Positions 6,906-14,337 of a DNA stretch of 22,679 bases are shown piece after piece. The notes beneath the pieces are model-generated. The model ran no database searches and had not been told where the DNA came from. It saw only the letters and a program-made list of their open reading frames with translations. Position numbers and translations under genes: made by a program. Every line of letters begins with the position of its first letter. Position 1 is the first letter of the stretch. Origin of the DNA: Betaproteobacteria bacterium (GTDB lineage: Bacteria; Pseudomonadota; Gammaproteobacteria; Burkholderiales; Burkholderiaceae_A); assembly GCA_028139685.1 (NCBI GenBank), contig JAOINQ010000014.1:1-22679 (forward strand). Reading direction: 5' to 3'.

Positions 6906-8148
6906 AACAGCCCCTCTCGTTAGTTATAGTTTTGTCGGATTTATTCTCTCAATTTCTGCCTTGCCACTGTACATAGCTACCCCCAGTATTTATGCAGGAT
7001 TAGGGCAAACAATATTTGTTACGGGAATGATGCTAATGATCATTAGGCTTGTAGACGCCTTCACCGATCCAATTTTTGGAAGCTTAATCGATAGAACTAG
7101 CGGGCATAGGTTCTTACGATGGTTAAACCCATCTTTAATAATTTTGGCAAGCTCAGTATTTTTTCTATTTAATCCTCCTGAATTTTTAGGAAATAATTCG
7201 CTGTTCATTTTTTTTTGGTTTTTCTTATTTACTTTAATAGTATCAATCTCAAATGGTATAGCCAATATTGCATATCAGAGCTGGGCGTTTGCCTGGTCTA
7301 GCCAGGCGGAAATAAGGAACAGATTAATTTCTGGAAGAGAAGTATTTGTACTCATTGGATTGATCGTCTCTTCAGTATTAATCGCATTAGAATCCTTTGG
7401 GCTACTCTCTGTAATTATCTTTTTAAGCTCTATCGTTGCTGTAATCTGGTTAACACTCATAAAAACTGCAACAATCGATACTGCCTTTTCAACTAAAGAT
7501 AATAAAAGAAATTTTAACTTTTTTTCCTTCGATTCAAAAAGGATGAAATTATTTTTAGTATTGTGTTTCTTTAATACATTTGCAAATTCGATCCCTGCTT
7601 TGCTCTTCGTTTTTTTCTTTAGTGACGCACTTCTTTTGGAGAAGTCTGAAGGAGGTATCCTACTATCCGCTTATTTTTTAAGTGCGGCAATTTCTATTCC
7701 GCTTTGGAGAAAAACTATCAGTAAAATTGGTAACAAGCAAACATGGTTTACAGCACTTACTTTATCTATTGTTTTCTTCATCACAGTTTTGTTTTTAGAA
7801 GAAGGTCATTTTTATCCGTTTTTATTTGTCTGCGTAATTACCGGGGTTGCGTTGGGAGGCGAGCTCATTAGTGCTCCAGCAGTATTAAATGACGTTATCC
7901 CACCGAACAAAAATGAGACTAGTGTTGCTTCAACATATTTTGGAATTTGGAGCCTTGTTAACAAAATTGCGATTGCATTAGCCTCGGGTTTTTGTCTTCC
8001 ATTGCTTGAAATTATGGGCTATGATCCGAATCTAGTCACTGAGACCGGGCGAACAAGCTTAACATTTATGTATGCAGGGGCTCCATGTGTTATCAAACTC
8101 GTTTGTATGATGTTACTAAGTTATTTCATTAAGAAAGCCAGTGTTTAG
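6883..8148 (+). CDS. MFS transporter, MelB/GPH-like
   Basis: A 421-residue inner-membrane carrier with about twelve hydrophobic helices. The loop after the second helix reads VDAFTDPIFGSLIDR (about residues 57-71), the hallmark of the glycoside-pentoside-hexuronide (MelB-type) branch of the major facilitator superfamily. The start is most likely TTG 6883, with AGGGA four bases upstream; GTG 6892 is the alternative. MelB-like carriers recur in the Cfa/DUF1365 neighbourhoods together with DUF3833. Since that context is lipid-related, the substrate may be a lipid or lipid-derived molecule rather than a sugar, comparable to lysophospholipid or lipid carriers of this superfamily. This is inference. 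Overlaps on both sides (23 bp and 8 bp) show tight translational coupling. Confidence 0.88.
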   Translation: MNFVKTVKTAPLVSYSFVGFILSISALPLYIATPSIYAGLGQTIFVTGMMLMIIRLVDAFTDPIFGSLIDRTSGHRFLRWLNPSLIILASSVFFLFNPPEFLGNNSLFIFFWFFLFTLIVSISNGIANIAYQSWAFAWSSQAEIRNRLISGREVFVLIGLIVSSVLIALESFGLLSVIIFLSSIVAVIWLTLIKTATIDTAFSTKDNKRNFNFFSFDSKRMKLFLVLCFFNTFANSIPALLFVFFFSDALLLEKSEGGILLSAYFLSAAISIPLWRKTISKIGNKQTWFTALTLSIVFFITVLFLEEGHFYPFLFVCVITGVALGGELISAPAVLNDVIPPNKNETSVASTYFGIWSLVNKIAIALASGFCLPLLEIMGYDPNLVTETGRTSLTFMYAGAPCVIKLVCMMLLSYFIKKASV

Positions 8149-8689
8149 ATCTTTATTTGTTTTAGGGTTACTTTCGACTTTTGTATTTGGGTGTGGTACT
8201 AGGAGTATCGCTATTTACGAAGCTGAGACGCCGTCTTTTAATCTTGAATCCTTTTTCAATGGAAAAGTAGAGGGTTGGGGTATTGTTTTAAATCGAAACA
8301 ATGATGTTGTCAAACGATTTAAAGTTAATGTTGAGGGTTATTTTACTGCAGATAAATCAAGTGGAAAATTGGTAGAGAAATTTTTCTGGTCGGATGGTAA
8401 GAGAGAAAAGCGTGTATGGAATTTACAGAAAACTGCAGATAATGAATGGGGAGGTACTAGTAGTGGTGTCATCGGTACCGCACATGGGATTGCGTCGGGA
8501 AACGCACTAAAGTGGTCATATCGTTACAACCTTATAGTTGAGGACTCATTTTTAAATAAATTGAGCGTTGATTTTGATGATTGGATGTTTCTTGTAGAAA
8601 AAAATGTACTCATGAATCGTGCAGTATTCTCGAAGTTTGGTTTAAAACTTGGAACAGTTATCATCACTTTTAAAAAATCTAATGGGTAG
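8141..8689 (+). CDS. DUF3833 family probable lipoprotein
   Basis: A 182-residue protein of family DUF3833, recognised from LESFFNGKVEGWGIVLNRN (about 32-50) and the long beta-rich body with DDWMFLVEKNVLMNRA (about 145-160). A short hydrophobic leader ends in VFGC with Cys at residue 18, which fits a lipoprotein signal, although Phe at -2 is not ideal. It should therefore sit at the periplasmic face of a membrane. The fold and relatives suggest a lipocalin-like or lipid-binding barrel, but no activity is known. The start is GTG 8141, lying within the end of the MFS gene (8-bp overlap). Its own stop overlaps the next gene's ATG region by 8 bp. DUF3833 genes are common partners of the DUF1365/Cfa cassette. 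Confidence 0.85.
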   Translation: MFRSLFVLGLLSTFVFGCGTRSIAIYEAETPSFNLESFFNGKVEGWGIVLNRNNDVVKRFKVNVEGYFTADKSSGKLVEKFFWSDGKREKRVWNLQKTADNEWGGTSSGVIGTAHGIASGNALKWSYRYNLIVEDSFLNKLSVDFDDWMFLVEKNVLMNRAVFSKFGLKLGTVIITFKKSNG

Positions 8690-9470
8690 GTTTAATAAGC
8701 CTATTACATCTTTTAAAAATAGGACGGTATTAGTTGTTGGCGCCTCCAGTGGAATTGGATTTGAGATTGCTAAAGAATTAAGGTTTCTCGGCAAGAAATT
8801 AATAGTTGTGGCAAGACGAGTTGATGTTTTTGAGAAGCATTTTCCTCAAAACACTTTCGTGAAAACGGACATAGCCGACGACAATTCTATAGATAACTTT
8901 TTTGAAGTCATAGAAAAAGACGGGTTAGGCATAGACACTGTATTTTGGTGCGCAGCTATATACACTCCAATGAGCTATGTTGACTTCTCTTATGAGGAAG
9001 CTCAGAAAATTACTGCTATTAACCTTACATCAGTTTATAAACCCTTTTGGTTGATAACACAAAAGTGGATTAAAAATAGAAATAAATTTGCAGAAAACCC
9101 CCATTGGATTTGGATATCTAGTGTTGCGGGATATACTGGTTTGCCCGGCTCATGTGCTTACGGGCCTACGAAATCAGCATTAAACAATGTCGCTGAGTCA
9201 GCATTTGTTGAATTTAAACCATTTAATATCGATATTTCATTGGTTTGTCCTGGATTTGTAGATACACGTCTGACAAAAAAAAATAGTTTCCCTATGCCCT
9301 TTATAATTTCCCCAAAAAAAGCAACTGAAGAGATATTTACGGGTCTGCGTAAGGGAGTCTTCGAAATCCATTTTCCAAAAAAGTTTACAGTTATTTGTAA
9401 AATAATTTCAGTTCTTCCTTATAGGTTATTCTTTCAACTCACCTCCAAATTAACAGGACGTAGAAAGTGA
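8682..9470 (+). CDS. Short-chain dehydrogenase/reductase of the lipid cassette
   Basis: A 262-residue classical SDR oxidoreductase. The nucleotide-binding motif GASSGIG is at 20-26, the active-site serine region WISSVAG at 144-150, and the YxxxK catalytic pair at Y160 and K164. N114 completes the usual tetrad. It should use NAD(P)H to reduce or oxidise a carbonyl or alcohol; the substrate cannot be read from sequence. The family's common NNAG segment is replaced by CAAI. ATG 8682 is preferred (8-bp overlap with the DUF3833 gene); a TTG at 8649 would add 11 residues. The stop overlaps the next start in a GTGA junction. SDR genes of this kind travel with the DUF3833/MFS/Cfa cluster, so a role in acyl-chain modification or turnover is plausible. 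Confidence 0.87.
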   Translation: MGRFNKPITSFKNRTVLVVGASSGIGFEIAKELRFLGKKLIVVARRVDVFEKHFPQNTFVKTDIADDNSIDNFFEVIEKDGLGIDTVFWCAAIYTPMSYVDFSYEEAQKITAINLTSVYKPFWLITQKWIKNRNKFAENPHWIWISSVAGYTGLPGSCAYGPTKSALNNVAESAFVEFKPFNIDISLVCPGFVDTRLTKKNSFPMPFIISPKKATEEIFTGLRKGVFEIHFPKKFTVICKIISVLPYRLFFQLTSKLTGRRK

Positions 9471-9913
9471 AACGTAAAATAGCTTTTAATTCCAACGCTT
9501 TTAAAGAGTCTTTTGAAAATCTCAAAAATATAGATAATCTGGATAATGTCCTGTCTTTTTATGATGAGAAATGTCATTTTAGGGACCCCTTTCACGATAT
9601 TCAAAGTAAAAAGCTTATGAGAAAGCTATTTGTGAATATGTTTCAGACATTGAATAACCCTCGTTTTACTGACTTAAAAATGTTGTCGGATGGGGCTATA
9701 ATCGTGCTATCTTGGACTTTTGTATTTGAAAGAAGAGGTAAAAGAATTAAAAGTTATATCAAAGGCTCGAGTTGGATTCAAGTTAATGAGAAAGGCTATA
9801 TTTCACACCACCATGACTATTGGGACAGCGTTGAATTATTTCAAACGTTTAAATTGTTAAGATATCCGCTGCGGTTTATTAAAACAATTTTTTCCAGAGC
9901 GCAAGTACGGTAA
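9467..9913 (+). CDS. NTF2/SnoaL-like small protein
   Basis: A 148-residue cytoplasmic protein with the length and pattern of the nuclear-transport-factor-2/SnoaL fold. An N-terminal helix is followed by YDEKCHFRDPFHDIQSKKL (about 29-47), the typical entry to the pocket. Later come strands WTFVFERRGKRIKSYIKGSS and the HHHDYWD segment (about 109-115), which contributes histidines and an aspartate. SnoaL-like proteins in these clusters are usually annotated as hypothetical; the pocket can bind or isomerise small hydrophobic ligands. It starts at GTG 9467 with AGGA upstream and shares a four-base GTGA overlap with the SDR stop. This coupling makes it a probable functional partner of the SDR. Confidence 0.78.
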   Translation: MKRKIAFNSNAFKESFENLKNIDNLDNVLSFYDEKCHFRDPFHDIQSKKLMRKLFVNMFQTLNNPRFTDLKMLSDGAIIVLSWTFVFERRGKRIKSYIKGSSWIQVNEKGYISHHHDYWDSVELFQTFKLLRYPLRFIKTIFSRAQVR

Positions 9914-9930
9914 CTTAAAAGAAGATAATT

Positions 9931-10836
9931 ATGAATACAAACACTATGCTTTATCCGGACCTTTTTAGAGCATTTGAAAGAGTTCGCTGGAATCTTGAAA
10001 CCGATATTCCCTGGGATACGTTTGATGCTGCGAAGCTGACCAAGGATCAGGCATACACCATTAAGATGAACGCTATTACCGAATGGGCAGCATTGCCAGC
10101 AACTGAGATGTTTTTGAGGGATAACAGAACTGACAGTGACTTTTGCGCGTTTATGTCTGTGTGGTTTTTTGAAGAACAAAAACATAGCCTGGTTCTTATT
10201 GAATATCTCAAAAGATTTTGTCCCGATTTTGTTCCAAGTGAAGAAGAGTTAGATGCAGTACGTTTTGAGTTCGACCCAGCGCCAGCACTTGAAACCTTAA
10301 TGCTACACTTTTGTGGAGAAATTCGACTTAATCACTGGTACAGATGTGCTTCAGAATGGCACACAGAACCCGTAATTAAATCCATATATAATACTATTGC
10401 TATGGACGAGGCTAGACACGGAGGCGCTTATCTCAAATACATGAAAAAATCGCTAAAAACCCTAGGTGCCTCTGCCCAGTTAGCTTTCGCGAAAATAGGC
10501 GTTCTCATGGCATCAGCTAATCGGCATCAAAAGGCACTTCATCCGACAAATCTACACGTGAACAAGTCTCTCTTTCCAAATGATACCGTGCAAAGCCGTT
10601 TACCTGAGCCTGGTTGGTTGGAAAAATGGTTAGATGAACAAATAAAATTTGATAAGGGGTGGGAGAAGAAAGTTGCCGATAGGATATTACATAATCTTTC
10701 TCTCTTGTTTGATGAGTCTTTTAACAATGTCAAGGATCTAAACCTTTTTAGAAAAAAAATTATCAAGAATTTTGAAGAAAATCTTGGGAACAATGGCGCG
10801 AAGGATGGCCATCTGCAAGCTGATTCAAGCCTTTAA
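9931..10836 (+). CDS. Ferritin-like di-iron protein
   Basis: A 301-residue helical protein with the four-helix-bundle di-iron signature. Two ExxH motifs are visible, E82-Q-K-H85 and E160-A-R-H163, with further carboxylates at E51 or E59 and at E130 (GEIRLNHWY). This arrangement matches ferritin-like oxygenases and acyl-ACP-desaturase-type proteins rather than iron-storage ferritin, which is much shorter. The C-terminal third (about 180-301) is helical and basic. No signal peptide is seen. It follows the NTF2-like gene by 17 bp on the same strand, so it may be the last gene of the lipid-modification operon and could supply an O2-dependent step. That is inference; relatives in betaproteobacteria are simply called ferritin-like. 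Its last 74 bp overlap the convergent coaX gene. Confidence 0.8.
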   Translation: MNTNTMLYPDLFRAFERVRWNLETDIPWDTFDAAKLTKDQAYTIKMNAITEWAALPATEMFLRDNRTDSDFCAFMSVWFFEEQKHSLVLIEYLKRFCPDFVPSEEELDAVRFEFDPAPALETLMLHFCGEIRLNHWYRCASEWHTEPVIKSIYNTIAMDEARHGGAYLKYMKKSLKTLGASAQLAFAKIGVLMASANRHQKALHPTNLHVNKSLFPNDTVQSRLPEPGWLEKWLDEQIKFDKGWEKKVADRILHNLSLLFDESFNNVKDLNLFRKKIIKNFEENLGNNGAKDGHLQADSSL

Positions 10837-11695
10837 AGACTAGCCATGGATCAACGATTATTTTGCTTTCTTTTTGCATGAGTTTTTTTGTCAGGCTCCA
10901 TGCTGCTAAAAACTTGTCAAGATTTCCACCATACAAGAAGACTGGAGTAGTACTCTTAGTTATAAAGGAGATTGCGGCTTGAACGATACAAATACCGGAC
11001 AAGACAGATTCATGCGTACAAGATGGAAACTCCATAGGTTTAAAACTTTTAGTTTCAGCTTGACTTATCAGAAATTCAAGGCTGCTTTCCATGAATGAAA
11101 AACCTGGAATGATATAACCCCCTTCGTGAATTATCTCCTGAGTATGGGTGGCCTGTTTATTCTTTTTTATAGTAATTTTGTCTAACACAGTCGCAGTGCC
11201 GACAGACAAAATGAAAACAGTGTTTATTTTCTTTTTCGCTAAATATTCTATTAAGCCAATCATTGCAAGCCATCTATCCACCCCTAATGCTTTAGGGTTT
11301 TCACGATTAATTTTAAAAACAAGCTTGTTATTAGAACCGGTAATGATTTCATGATTATTTTCTGTCCGTACGAAACGTATATTTTGTTGCGGAAAAACTG
11401 TGCCTAATTCTTCGGCTACTACTTCATTAAGTGCATTTGGTGCGACCGATGCTATGGAAACACTAGCATTTTCCCGCATCTGGGCCAATTCAGTGTTGTC
11501 AGCTGAATATTTTCTTAATTTTTTCAAACTTCGTAATATGAGTTTTTTTAAATACCACTCTTTATGTTTACTAAGTACATCTTTGACATCTACTTTGTTA
11601 TTGGTAGCCAGTAATTTCGCACCAGGATGTTTTCGAAATAATATCACCCATTTTAGTTGAGAATTTCCAGTATCAATTAACAACCTTATCTCCAC
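10763..11695 (-). CDS. coaX: Type III pantothenate kinase
   Basis: CoaX phosphorylates pantothenate in the first step of coenzyme A synthesis. The N-terminal phosphate-binding motif is LLIDTGNSQLKW (5-16). Further family motifs are GVDRWLAMIGL, the VGTATVLDKI segment and GGYIIPGF. The start is GTG 11695, overlapping the end of birA by 10 bp, a common betaproteobacterial arrangement. At 310 residues it is longer than most family members (about 240-270). Part of this is a low-complexity insertion between residues about 24 and 75, and part a C-terminal tail of some 20 residues after the usual LVFKGL ending. The tail lies wholly in the region antisense to the end of the ferritin-like gene. Confidence 0.9.
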   Translation of the reverse strand: MEIRLLIDTGNSQLKWVILFRKHPGAKLLATNNKVDVKDVLSKHKEWYLKKLILRSLKKLRKYSADNTELAQMRENASVSIASVAPNALNEVVAEELGTVFPQQNIRFVRTENNHEIITGSNNKLVFKINRENPKALGVDRWLAMIGLIEYLAKKKINTVFILSVGTATVLDKITIKKNKQATHTQEIIHEGGYIIPGFSFMESSLEFLISQAETKSFKPMEFPSCTHESVLSGICIVQAAISFITKSTTPVFLYGGNLDKFLAAWSLTKKLMQKESKIIVDPWLVFKGLNQLADGHPSRHCSQDFLQNS

Positions 11696-12432
11696 TGAAT
11701 GGTCCCCCTGTCAATTTTTGTGAGTTCGGATCTTGAGGTCTCTTTAATTAATAATTTTCCATGAAGATCTATTCCCTCATTAATTCCGGAAACCATTTGA
11801 TATTTGTTAATTGCGACTTTAATGTATTTTTTTTTTAATATATCTCTTTTATTAAACTCCAAAGGTGGATTTAGGAAAATTATGTCATCGTCCAAATTAT
11901 CAATGCCAGTTGTTAGTTCTTGAAAAAAGCGCAGTGCATCAAAAGTCTTGGACCTTTCTATACAATCATAAAGCGCCGAGGCATTGAATCTATTATTATC
12001 TCTCCATGCGATATTTATGCCTATGCCGAGAATAGCTATTTTACTCCAACTCTTTTCTCTTTTTGTTGAAATCAAATGCAAGAGAATGCCTCCAACTTTT
12101 TTTCCATCTTTATATAAATCATTTGGCCATTTAATTCCTAAAGTTATCCGTTTCGGAGACATAGCGTTTTCGAGTATTTTAGCAACCAATAAAGCAAATA
12201 TTATGGGCAGCAATTTGGGAGTATTATCTTTGATGAGAATATTTAAAGGAAAAACCATGCTAGCGGCAAGTGACCTATCAGAAGAGATCCAAGGACGACC
12301 ATTCGTACCATAACCGTGTGTTTGATTTTCAGAATAAAACACTAACTTTTCATTATTGTATTCATAACGCACGTGTTTTAGTGCAACATCTTGTGTTGAT
12401 CTAGTAGCCTCTAAATTCTTTACTGTCCACAT
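11686..12432 (-). CDS. birA: Biotin--[acetyl-CoA carboxylase] ligase, catalytic type without HTH
   Basis: BirA activates biotin with ATP and attaches it to the carboxyl carrier protein of acetyl-CoA carboxylase. The visible catalytic motifs are STQD (12-15), the biotin/AMP loop QTHGYGTNGRPW (37-48), KWPNDLY (101-107, catalytic lysine K101) and KVGGILLHL (112-120). There is no N-terminal helix-turn-helix, so this is a group I ligase that cannot repress a biotin operon. The loop normally reads like GRGRxGRxW; here two of its arginines are Tyr and Thr, which is unusual. ATG 12432 gives 248 residues; a TTG at 12450 would add six and leave only 2 bp to the divergent ferredoxin gene. It overlaps coaX by 10 bp, so the two are probably co-translated. 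Confidence 0.9.
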   Translation of the reverse strand: MWTVKNLEATRSTQDVALKHVRYEYNNEKLVFYSENQTHGYGTNGRPWISSDRSLAASMVFPLNILIKDNTPKLLPIIFALLVAKILENAMSPKRITLGIKWPNDLYKDGKKVGGILLHLISTKREKSWSKIAILGIGINIAWRDNNRFNASALYDCIERSKTFDALRFFQELTTGIDNLDDDIIFLNPPLEFNKRDILKKKYIKVAINKYQMVSGINEGIDLHGKLLIKETSRSELTKIDRGTIQWR

Positions 12433-12452
12433 ATTATGATATTCTAACAATT

Positions 12453-12764
12453 ATGTATTTTGATAAGCATATATTCTTCTGTTTAAATGAAAGGGCAGCT
12501 GGAGAAACGTGTTGTGCGAATTTTGATTCTTGTCGACTCCAGGCATACGCGAAAGATAAGATAAAAACCGAACAGAAACTTAAAGGTATGCGCATAAGAG
12601 TTAATAGAGCCGGTTGCTTGGATAGATGCGATTTTGGACCTGTTTTAGTTGTTTATCCTGAAGGTACCTGGTACACATATTTAGATGAAGAGGATATTGA
12701 CGAAATAATTCAGTCTCACCTGATAAAAGGGGTGTTAGTAGAACGCCTAAGAATAAAAGAGTAG
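12453..12764 (+). CDS. Thioredoxin-like [2Fe-2S] ferredoxin
   Basis: A 103-residue protein of the thioredoxin-fold [2Fe-2S] ferredoxin family. Its cluster ligands are visible as C10, C20 or C21, and the GCLDRC pair C55 and C59, followed by the typical DFGPVLVVYPEG stretch. Length and pattern fit family members commonly found in betaproteobacteria, often annotated only as (2Fe-2S) ferredoxin domain protein. An electron-transfer or sensing role is likely; the redox partner is unknown. It is divergent from birA with a very short intergenic gap, and the D-amino acid transaminase gene starts 18 bp after its stop, so the two may be co-transcribed without an obvious functional link. Confidence 0.88.
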   Translation: MYFDKHIFFCLNERAAGETCCANFDSCRLQAYAKDKIKTEQKLKGMRIRVNRAGCLDRCDFGPVLVVYPEGTWYTYLDEEDIDEIIQSHLIKGVLVERLRIKE

Positions 12765-12782
12765 AAAGGGTAGCCCCGGTAA

Positions 12783-13640
12783 ATGCATGATTTAGCCTAC
12801 TATAATGGAAATTTTATGCCCATTAATGACGTAAAGATTTCTCCTCTGGATAGAGGCTTCCTTTTTGCTGACGGTGTATACGAAGTTGTTCCAGTTTATA
12901 ACAAGAATCCCTTTTTTTTTGGTGAACACATAGATCGATTATTTAGAAGTTTAAATAAAATAAAATTAGACCCGTGCATAAAGAAAGACGAAATAAAACG
13001 CTCTATCGAAGAACTGATAATACAAACGAAGCATAGGCACCAAATAGTTTATATCCAAATTACCAGAGGTGTTGCTTACAGAAATCACGCATTTCCAAAA
13101 AGCAATCGTCCAACAATTTTTATAATGTCCTCTGAACTTCTTAGACCGACGGAGGAAATGTTTGCTGAGGGTATCAGTGCCATTACAACCAATGATAATC
13201 GTTGGAAATCATGTGATATTAAATCGATATCTCTTTTGCCAAATGTACTTGCTAGGGAAGAAGCCATAGAATTAGATTGTCAAGAAGCTATTCTTGTCGA
13301 TAATGGAAATGTTACTGAGGGAGCAGCCTCAACGATTTGGATAGTGAAACAAGGAAAAGTTTTTTGTCCAGAACCCTGTAATAATTTGCTTGAAGGTATA
13401 AGAATAAAAATCATTGAAAAATTATGCTCTCAACTAGAAATATTGTTTGAGCGAAGGAACTTTAAAGTAAGCGAATTAATGAATGCAGACGAAATATTAC
13501 TCACTTCAGCTACCAAAGAGATACTCCCAATAACATCAGTTAATGGCAAAAAAATTGGTATTAAGAATCTAAAAGGCAAGCCGGGTATAATTTTCCAAAA
13601 ATTGAGGCAACGCTATACCGAATTGATTCTTTCTAATTAA
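12783..13640 (+). CDS. dat: D-amino acid (D-alanine) transaminase
   Basis: A PLP-dependent class IV aminotransferase of 285 residues. Lys147 in SCDIKSISLLPNVLA is the Schiff-base lysine, and E179 in VTEGAAST contacts the cofactor ring. The YRNHAFP segment has Arg100 and His102 in the places that bind the substrate carboxylate in Bacillus D-amino acid transaminase. This argues for D-amino acid specificity over branched-chain transaminase or aminodeoxychorismate lyase. The enzyme interconverts D-Ala and D-Glu, supplying peptidoglycan precursors or catabolising D-amino acids. The N-terminus (YYNGNFMPINDVKISPLDRG) is standard for the family. It converges with the BON lipoprotein gene, 4 bp apart, with no visible terminator hairpin between them. 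Confidence 0.9.
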   Translation: MHDLAYYNGNFMPINDVKISPLDRGFLFADGVYEVVPVYNKNPFFFGEHIDRLFRSLNKIKLDPCIKKDEIKRSIEELIIQTKHRHQIVYIQITRGVAYRNHAFPKSNRPTIFIMSSELLRPTEEMFAEGISAITTNDNRWKSCDIKSISLLPNVLAREEAIELDCQEAILVDNGNVTEGAASTIWIVKQGKVFCPEPCNNLLEGIRIKIIEKLCSQLEILFERRNFKVSELMNADEILLTSATKEILPITSVNGKKIGIKNLKGKPGIIFQKLRQRYTELILSN

Positions 13641-13644
13641 TAAA

Positions 13645-14304
13645 CTATTTGATAGGTTTTTTAGGTTGCTGCGAGTTAATTACTGCATCTATATTGGCAA
13701 TTTCGATTTCTGATTTTACTTCAAAAACCTTGACAACCCTTTTAGTTCCTTTCACTCTTGAGGCAATATCAGCAGCTAGATCTGCCTCACGCTGGGTTAC
13801 TATTCCCATGAGAAAAACAATCCCATTTTCGGTTTTTACTTTTACAACGTTTGCGTTAAGCTTTTCTTCATCAATAAAACTAGCCTTGATTTTTGCGGTG
13901 AGAATGGTGTCCCTAGCAAACATTTTTCCGGTAGCTTTTGGTCCAATGTTCAATTCATTAATTATTTCTCTTACATTTTCAACATTCGCAATCAAACTTG
14001 CTACCTCTTTCGAGACCTGATCATTTGAAACCCATCCGGTAAGTAAAGCTGCTCGATTAAAACTTGTTACCGCGACGGATATGTCCTCTTCAGGAAAGTT
14101 TTTAGAAAGCTCATTCATCGATTTTAGCTCTATTGTTTCATCTTCAAGAATGATTCCTGCTGTCCTTCGATCCGTCACAGCTACCGCAGTAGCAACTACT
14201 CCGGTAGCGACTAGCGGGAAATAACATCCCTCCAGAAAAAATATAATGGCTATAAGCCCGCTTGTTCTAGTAAAAAACTCTTTTCTCATAAAATAATTGA
14301 CCAT
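13645..14304 (-). CDS. dolP: BON-domain outer-membrane lipoprotein, DolP-like
   Basis: A 219-residue lipoprotein with two BON domains (about residues 45-120 and 125-200). The leader ends in a lipobox FFLEGC with Cys27, and the following YFPLVATGVVATAVAVTDRRTAG is the classic DolP/YraP N-terminus. DolP binds anionic phospholipid at the inner leaflet of the outer membrane and supports envelope integrity and the BAM complex in E. coli. ATG 14304 is chosen because AAGGT stands 8 bases upstream on its strand (plus-strand 14313-14317); a further upstream ATG at 14355 would run into rsmI, and ATG 14289 is another possibility. It is directly divergent from rsmI, which is also its neighbourhood in enterobacteria, but here lpoA, yraN and diaA are absent. 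Confidence 0.87.
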   Translation of the reverse strand: MVNYFMRKEFFTRTSGLIAIIFFLEGCYFPLVATGVVATAVAVTDRRTAGIILEDETIELKSMNELSKNFPEEDISVAVTSFNRAALLTGWVSNDQVSKEVASLIANVENVREIINELNIGPKATGKMFARDTILTAKIKASFIDEEKLNANVVKVKTENGIVFLMGIVTQREADLAADIASRVKGTKRVVKVFEVKSEIEIANIDAVINSQQPKKPIK

Positions 14305-14337
14305 GCTAAGATACCTTATTTTATCAGTCAGAACATT

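Noticed and set aside
9931..10836. Bacterioferritin or ferritin iron-storage assignment
   Set aside because: The protein is about twice the length of storage ferritins, and the ExxH spacing fits di-iron enzyme-like proteins better.
13641..13644. Shared terminator expected between the convergent dat and dolP genes
   Set aside because: Only four bases separate the stops and no inverted repeat was seen around them; termination must occur within the genes or by another means.
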